From contig JAZOLI010000080.1 of NCBI GenBank assembly GCA_045652965.1, forward strand, positions 1 through 9,327: a DNA stretch of 9,327 nt, written 5' to 3'. Every line of letters begins with the position of its first letter. The first letter of the stretch is position 1. The translations under genes were made by a program, and so were the position numbers. The stretch is from Scatosoma sp045652965. GTDB taxonomy: Bacteria; Bacillota; Clostridia; Christensenellales; Borkfalkiaceae. The notes under the pieces were generated by a model. It saw only the letters and a program-made list of their open reading frames with translations. It ran no database searches and had not been told where the DNA came from. Positions 5,783 through 9,327 of this stretch are shown piece by piece.

Positions 5783-7150
5783 ATGCAACAACAAATCCCT
5801 TACAAAATTTATTTAAGTGAAAAAGAATTGCCAAAAGCTTGGCTGAATTTACGCGCGTTCATGCAAGAAAAACCTGCGCCCCTTTTACACCCCGAAACGT
5901 TAAAGCCTATCACGCTCGACGAGCTTTCCAAGGTGTTTTGTACGGAGCTTGCGCGCCAAGAACTCGACGATACGACCCCCTATATCCCTATCCCCAAAGA
6001 AGTGCGTGATTTTTATAAAATGTATCGCCCTGCGCCACTCATTCGCGCCTATTGCTTGGAGAAAAAGCTGGGCATGAGCGCAAAAATTTATTATAAATTT
6101 GAAGGCAACAACACAAGCGGAAGCCACAAGCTCAATTCGGCAATCGCACAAGCCTATTATGCCAAGGAGCAAGGACTAAAAGGCGTGACCACCGAAACGG
6201 GCGCAGGACAATGGGGCACGGCGCTTTCTATGGCGTGTTCCTATTTCGGGCTCGATTGCAAGGTGTTTATGGTCAAATGCTCGTATGAGCAAAAGCCCTT
6301 TAGAAGAGAAGTGATGCGCACCTATGGTGCGAACGTCACACCATCCCCTTCGGAAACGACGGCGGTGGGTAGAAAAATCTTGAAAGAGTTTCCCGGCACT
6401 TCGGGAAGTTTGGGTTGTGCCATTTCCGAAGCAGTCGAAGCGGCGTCTGTTCACGAAGGCTATCGCTACGTGCTGGGTAGCGTACTCAACCAAGTTCTTT
6501 TGCATCAATCGGTGATCGGTTTAGAAACGAAAACCGCACTCGACAAATACGGCGAAAAGGCGGATATCATCATCGGTTGCGCAGGCGGGGGCTCTAATCT
6601 CGGCGGTTTGATTGCGCCCTTTATGGCGGAAAAATTGCAAGGCAAAGCGAATTATCGGTTTATCGCCGTTGAGCCTGCCTCCTGTCCCACACTCACGCGC
6701 GGAAAATACGCTTACGATTTTTGCGACACAGGCAAGGTTTGCCCCCTTTCCAAAATGTATACACTCGGCTCAGGCTTTATTCCTGCCGCAAGCCACGCAG
6801 GCGGACTTCGCTATCACGGCATGACGTCCACCCTTTCCGAGCTCTACGACAAGGGACTTATGGAAGCGCGTTCGGTAAAGCAAACGGAAGTGTTTGAAGC
6901 AGCTGAATATTTCGCACGCATTGAAGGCATTTTGCCTGCTCCCGAATCGGCGCATGCAATCCGCGTTGCCATCGACGAAGCGTTAAAATGTAAGCAAAGC
7001 GGCGAAGAAAAAACGATTGTGTTCGGCTTGACGGGCACGGGGTATTTCGACATGATGAGCTATGAAAAGTTCCACGACGGTAAAATGAGCGATTATTTGC
7101 CCACCGAAGCGGAGCTTGAAAAGGGCTTTGCAGGAATCCCAAAATTTTAA
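5783..7150 (+). CDS. trpB: TrpB2-type tryptophan synthase beta chain (PLP enzyme)
   Basis: The 455-aa protein matches the longer TrpB2 class, not the roughly 400-aa TrpB1. It condenses indole with serine (or possibly a related serine derivative) to tryptophan using pyridoxal phosphate. Key residues: PLP lysine K116 in GSHKLNSA, ETGAGQWG at 138-145 (TrpB1 has QHG) with the catalytic-type E138, and the phosphate-binding GGGSN at 268-272. The ATG at 5783 is chosen because AGGAGA (5771-5776) sits 6 nt upstream; an upstream TTG at 5747 lies inside the terminator stem and cannot be the main start. There is no trpA or other trp gene alongside, so it is monocistronic, ending at the terminator at 7179. 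The Trp T-box supports a real role in tryptophan supply. Confidence 0.93.
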   Translation: MQQQIPYKIYLSEKELPKAWLNLRAFMQEKPAPLLHPETLKPITLDELSKVFCTELARQELDDTTPYIPIPKEVRDFYKMYRPAPLIRAYCLEKKLGMSAKIYYKFEGNNTSGSHKLNSAIAQAYYAKEQGLKGVTTETGAGQWGTALSMACSYFGLDCKVFMVKCSYEQKPFRREVMRTYGANVTPSPSETTAVGRKILKEFPGTSGSLGCAISEAVEAASVHEGYRYVLGSVLNQVLLHQSVIGLETKTALDKYGEKADIIIGCAGGGSNLGGLIAPFMAEKLQGKANYRFIAVEPASCPTLTRGKYAYDFCDTGKVCPLSKMYTLGSGFIPAASHAGGLRYHGMTSTLSELYDKGLMEARSVKQTEVFEAAEYFARIEGILPAPESAHAIRVAIDEALKCKQSGEEKTIVFGLTGTGYFDMMSYEKFHDGKMSDYLPTEAELEKGFAGIPKF

Positions 7151-7178
7151 ACACTTTTGCCTAAATTTGCAGAAAAAC

Positions 7179-7206
7179 ACTTGCGGCTCACCGCAAGTAT
7201 TTTTTC
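7179..7206 (+). terminator. Terminator of trpB2
   Basis: A perfect 8-bp stem (ACTTGCGG 7179-7186, CCGCAAGT 7191-7198, loop CTCA) is followed by ATTTTTTC. It is preceded by AAAAA, so it may work in both directions. It lies 29 nt after the trpB2 stop. Confidence 0.88.
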
Positions 7207-7276
7207 GTTCGTTCCGTACCTGCCTACGTCAAATGGGGGTATCCGCATATTTTTCTCCCCTATCGCCCTTTTCATT

Positions 7277-7327
7277 TTGCCTTGTCGAACGATGTCGAAC
7301 AAGGCAAGCTTTTTTCTTTTTTTATCT
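7277..7327 (+). terminator. Second terminator-like hairpin downstream of trpB2
   Basis: TTGCCTTG (7277-7284) pairs with CAAGGCAA (7300-7307), extended inside by T-A and CGA/TCG pairs around one bulged base. It is followed by GCTTTTTTCTTTTTTT, a very strong T tract. It could be a back-up terminator or the end of an unannotated short transcript. Confidence 0.75.
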
Positions 7328-7459
7328 TATGCGTTTTGCGATCTATGCGGCTTACCGCATACGGGCGATTTCCCTATTTTTCGTCGCTCGAAATTTGTCG
7401 TATGCCAAAGCGGGCATATAAAAATGATCAACATCCCCCCTTATCTCGACCAAAGCGAA

Positions 7460-7498
7460 AACGACGGCAAAACGCCGTCGTTCTTATTTATCCTTTTT
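7460..7498 (+). terminator. Terminator-like hairpin ahead of the cupin gene
   Basis: A perfect 9-bp stem (AACGACGGC 7460-7468, GCCGTCGTT 7474-7482, loop AAAAC) is followed by CTTATTTATCCTTTTT. The T tract is interrupted, so strength is uncertain. It would insulate the cupin gene from upstream transcription. Confidence 0.6.
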
Positions 7499-7526
7499 CA
7501 CAAACGCTTTTTTGATTGCATAGAAT
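7497..7526 (+). promoter_or_regulatory. Possible promoter of the cupin gene
   Basis: TTCACA (7497-7502) and TAGAAT (7521-7526) are spaced by 18 nt on the + strand, about 30 nt upstream of the cupin ATG. Both boxes deviate from consensus, so this is tentative, but the preceding terminators imply that a promoter must lie about here. Confidence 0.4.
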
Positions 7527-7556
7527 GACTATGAAGATTGTTAAGGAGGTTTTTCT

Positions 7557-7979
7557 ATGGAATTAGAATGTGATAAAGATCAAGGCAAAAAGCCAACCGT
7601 ACTTTGTTTGCGCAAAGACGCCTATCTCAACACCAATTTCCGCACCGCCGTTTGGACGGGCACACACTTACAAATCACCCTTATGAATATCCCTGCCGGC
7701 GGAGAAATCGGCTTAGAGCGACACGACGATCTTGATCAGCTGCTCTATATAGAAAGCGGTTGCGCGCGTGTGTATATGGGCGAAACGAAAGAATGTGTAA
7801 AACACGTGGGCATGGCAGGAAGCGGAAGCGCCGTGATCATCCCCGCAGGAACGTGGCATAACCTTATCAACGTGCAAAATATGCCCGTCAAGCTTTTCTC
7901 CGTTTACGCACCGCCCCAGCACCCTTTTTGCACCGTACATAAAAGCAAATTAGATTCCGATTTGGCGGAAGAGGATTGA
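7557..7979 (+). CDS. Small single-domain cupin protein
   Basis: This 140-aa protein is a one-domain beta-barrel cupin. Motif 1 is PAGGEIGLERHDDLDQLLYIESG (46-68, given here by its key residues E54, H56, D60, Q61 and G68). Motif 2 is IPAGTWHNLIN at 95-105 with P96, G98, H101 and N105. H56, Q61 and H101, perhaps with E54, are the likely metal ligands, as in the subgroup with an ExHxxxDQ pattern. The substrate is unknown; such proteins range from sugar isomerases to dioxygenases and sensors. An excellent AAGGAGG (7543-7549) lies 7 nt before the ATG. It appears monocistronic and converges with the next gene, the two stop codons only 10 nt apart with no terminator between them. Confidence 0.88.
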   Translation: MELECDKDQGKKPTVLCLRKDAYLNTNFRTAVWTGTHLQITLMNIPAGGEIGLERHDDLDQLLYIESGCARVYMGETKECVKHVGMAGSGSAVIIPAGTWHNLINVQNMPVKLFSVYAPPQHPFCTVHKSKLDSDLAEED

Positions 7980-7989
7980 CCAAACACCC

Positions 7990-8349
7990 CTACCAGATAT
8001 GCGTTGAAATGATATAGCCCTCGTCGTAATCGTCGGAATAGATATGTGTGAAGCCCGTCTTTTTTATGAGCTTCGTGGTTTTTCCCTCGTTTTCTAAAAA
8101 ATAAAGATTGCGATCTTTTAAATATATGAACGCGAGCTTTAAGGCGTTATCCTTTTTGCGCCCCAAATAAACATCCAGCCACACAAGCGGTTTGCCATTT
8201 AGCTCTTCCACCGACAATTCCTTTGTTTCGATCAATCTTTCGTCGTTGAAATTCCCACGATAAACAAGATACACGCTCATGTGGAGCGTTTGCATTTGTG
8301 GGTTTTCTACCGTGAATTTATCAAGCTTTTTAATTTCGCAGGTTTTCAT
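7990..8349 (-). CDS. Conserved-looking hypothetical protein, 119 aa
   Basis: I do not recognise a family. The product is a soluble, lysine-rich, alpha/beta-looking protein without signal peptide or membrane segment. It has alternating hydrophobic stretches (LHMSVYLVYRG, PLVWLDVYLG, LKLAFIYLKDRNLYFLE) suggestive of a beta sheet, and an acidic-aromatic C-terminus (YSDDYDEGYIISTHIW). The ATG at 8349 is preferred over an in-frame GTG at 8358, because AAAGGTGG (8355-8362) lies 5 nt upstream of the ATG and overlaps the GTG. A good promoter at 8378-8406 supports expression as a single gene. Its 3' end faces the cupin gene 10 nt away. Confidence 0.75.
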   Translation of the reverse strand: MKTCEIKKLDKFTVENPQMQTLHMSVYLVYRGNFNDERLIETKELSVEELNGKPLVWLDVYLGRKKDNALKLAFIYLKDRNLYFLENEGKTTKLIKKTGFTHIYSDDYDEGYIISTHIW

Positions 8350-8377
8350 ATCTTCCACCTTTTACGTGTCTATCTAC

Positions 8378-8406
8378 ATTATAGCACAACCCCATCAAAA
8401 AAGCAA
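8378..8406 (-). promoter_or_regulatory. Promoter of the 119-aa hypothetical gene
   Basis: On the minus strand, TTGCTT (8401-8406) and TATAAT (8378-8383) are 17 nt apart, with an extended -10 (TGCTATAAT). It lies about 29 nt upstream of the chosen ATG and immediately after the terminator of the ABC transporter gene. Confidence 0.8.
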
Positions 8407-8410
8407 GCCT

Positions 8411-8448
8411 ATGAAAAAACAACCCGTTCGCTTGGAACGGGTTGTTTT
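8411..8448 (-). terminator. Terminator of the ABC transporter ATPase gene (possibly bidirectional)
   Basis: A perfect 14-bp stem (8416-8429 with 8435-8448, 5-nt loop) contains AACCCGTTC/GAACGGGTT. On the minus strand it is followed by further T residues, giving TTTTTT, 9 nt after the gene's stop codon. It separates this gene from the hypothetical gene promoter just beyond. Confidence 0.9.
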
Positions 8449-8457
8449 GATAAGCGA

Positions 8458-9327
8458 TTATTCTTCGTCGCTGTTTTCTTCTTCCACGGGAGTTTCTTCC
8501 ACTTCTGCCTTGTTTGCACGGCGAGCGGAAAGTCTTGCCATTCTTGCATCCTTTCTCGCTTGCGCTTTCATCTCTTTCGTCACGACACGAGCCGCATCGA
8601 TACGAGCGCGCATTTCTTGGGGTGTAGGAGGAACGAACGCCGCGCCTTCCGCATTTTCTTCGATCACTTCATAGCCTTCGTCTCTTTCCAAAAGCGTAGC
8701 TTCCGTTTCAGCATCGAACATATGAATGTGGTGTGCGTCGAATGCGATATCGATCACTTCGTGAAGAGATACAACCGCACGGTTGGAAATTTTACCAACG
8801 ATTTGCGTGGAGTTATCAACAACCGAGCTTTCCTTTCCATCATAATCAAGCTCGCAATAGATTTGCGTTTCCGAACCAAGTTTTTCCAAAACTTCGATTC
8901 TCGCTTTCACAACGGTATCAGGCGAGTTGGAAATGAACATTTGATCTTGGTGGATATCTTCAGGACGAATACCAAGCGTGATAAACTTGCCCGTATCAAG
9001 ATATTCGTTGATGTTCTTGATTCTTGCCGCAACGCTCTTAGGAAGCATAATCTTGTTGCCACCAGCAAAGTTCACGTACACTTTGCCCTTTTCCGAGGTA
9101 AGCGTGGATTCTTTCAAGAAGTTCATTTGAGGCGTACCGATGAAGCCTGCAACGAACAAGTTGATAGGATAATCGTAAAGGTTTTGAGGGGTATCCACTT
9201 GTTGCATGAAACCATCTTTCATAACAACGATACGCGTACCCATCGTCATAGCTTCCACTTGGTCGTGCGTAACGTAGATGAACGTCGTTGCCAAACGTGC
9301 ATGGAGCTTGGAAATTTCCGTTCTCAT
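8458..9327 (-). CDS. Sugar ABC transporter ATP-binding protein, MalK/UgpC/MsmX type (partial, N-terminus outside window)
   Basis: The visible 289 residues are the C-terminal part of an ATPase that powers carbohydrate import. The H-loop (TFIYVTHDQVEAMTMGTRIVVMKDG, around 15-39, catalytic-type H21) and QQVDTPQNLYDYPINLFVAGFIGTPQMNF (42-70) are classic MalK-family sequence. The regulatory TOBE/OB part follows, with GIRPEDI at 119-125, ending near 205. Walker A, Q-loop, signature and Walker B lie beyond the window edge; the ATG at the edge is an internal Met, so the real start is upstream on the minus strand. Unusually, about 80 more residues follow the OB fold (210-289), rich in Ala, Arg, Lys and Glu, ending EVEETPVEEENSDEE. 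Family members usually stop shortly after the OB domain. Transported sugar unknown. Confidence 0.9.
   Translation of the reverse strand: MRTEISKLHARLATTFIYVTHDQVEAMTMGTRIVVMKDGFMQQVDTPQNLYDYPINLFVAGFIGTPQMNFLKESTLTSEKGKVYVNFAGGNKIMLPKSVAARIKNINEYLDTGKFITLGIRPEDIHQDQMFISNSPDTVVKARIEVLEKLGSETQIYCELDYDGKESSVVDNSTQIVGKISNRAVVSLHEVIDIAFDAHHIHMFDAETEATLLERDEGYEVIEENAEGAAFVPPTPQEMRARIDAARVVTKEMKAQARKDARMARLSARRANKAEVEETPVEEENSDEE

Larger units (their letters stand above)
7207..7556. other. Hairpin-rich non-coding spacer between trpB2 and the cupin gene
   Basis: No credible gene; the overlapping open frames here have no ribosome binding sites and are rich in Phe and Ser from T-rich DNA. After the trpB2 terminator, four more hairpins occur at 7277-7307, 7344-7361 (TATGCGG arms, loop CTTA), 7401-7418 (TATGCC/GGCATA) and 7460-7482. 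The 7344-7361 hairpin shares the core TGCGGCTYACCGCA with the trpB2 terminator hairpin. A possible promoter, TTGTCG-16 nt-TATAAA (7395-7422), lies just ahead of the 7460 hairpin. A short RNA is conceivable but not shown. Confidence 0.5.

Noticed and set aside
7116..7528. Overlapping 77-123-aa frames downstream of trpB2
   Set aside because: They run through strong terminators, have T-rich Phe/Ser-biased composition, and lack ribosome binding sites.
8350..8358. GTG start giving a 122-aa version of the hypothetical protein
   Set aside because: The GTG overlaps the AAAGGTGG ribosome binding site that serves the ATG at 8349.
1..9327. CRISPR array, tRNA/rRNA genes, prophage or defence genes
   Set aside because: I found no regularly spaced direct repeats, tRNA-like cloverleaf, rRNA sequence, integrase, nuclease or toxin-antitoxin motifs in either strand.

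Overview
The window (9,327 bp, moderate GC) looks like chromosomal DNA of a Bacillota/Clostridia-type bacterium. Evidence: the gene order rpmE, DUF1385 (YqhQ-like), prmC, prfA; a canonical T-box leader; consensus sigma-A promoters; AGGAGG-type ribosome binding sites; and U-tract terminators. A more exact placement (for example the Christensenellales-like gut Clostridia) would only be a guess.

Left part (1-3665). Position 2-31 is a strong + strand terminator for a gene outside the window. A minus-strand translation cluster follows, read right to left: rpmE (zinc-type ribosomal protein L31), a 279-bp non-coding palindromic element (3182-3460), a single long ORF that fuses a DUF1385/YqhQ membrane protein to the release-factor methyltransferase PrmC, and prfA (release factor 1). 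PrmC methylates the GGQ glutamine of RF1, so enzyme and substrate are adjacent, 13 nt apart.

Middle part (3666-7200), + strand. Back-to-back consensus promoters separate rpmE from a medium-chain dehydrogenase-like protein that has lost its catalytic zinc ligands. It is followed 19 nt later by a YfcE-like metallophosphodiesterase. The next promoter overlaps the phosphodiesterase stop codon and drives a complete T-box leader whose specifier triplet reads as UGG (Trp). Its terminator/antiterminator controls a TrpB2-type tryptophan synthase beta chain, which ends at a clear terminator. The inferred logic is that uncharged tRNA-Trp turns on a stand-alone TrpB2.

Right part (7200-9327). A 406-bp non-coding stretch holds five hairpins, at least three of them terminator-like. 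It precedes a small cupin gene (+), which converges with a 119-aa protein of unknown function (-). The window ends inside a MalK/UgpC/MsmX-type sugar ABC transporter ATPase (-, N-terminus cut off by the edge) with an unusual charged C-terminal tail.

I see no CRISPR array, tRNA, rRNA, phage or defence genes. The items most worth a second look are the nested inverted-repeat element at 3182-3460, the YqhQ-PrmC fusion, and the Trp T-box controlling TrpB2.
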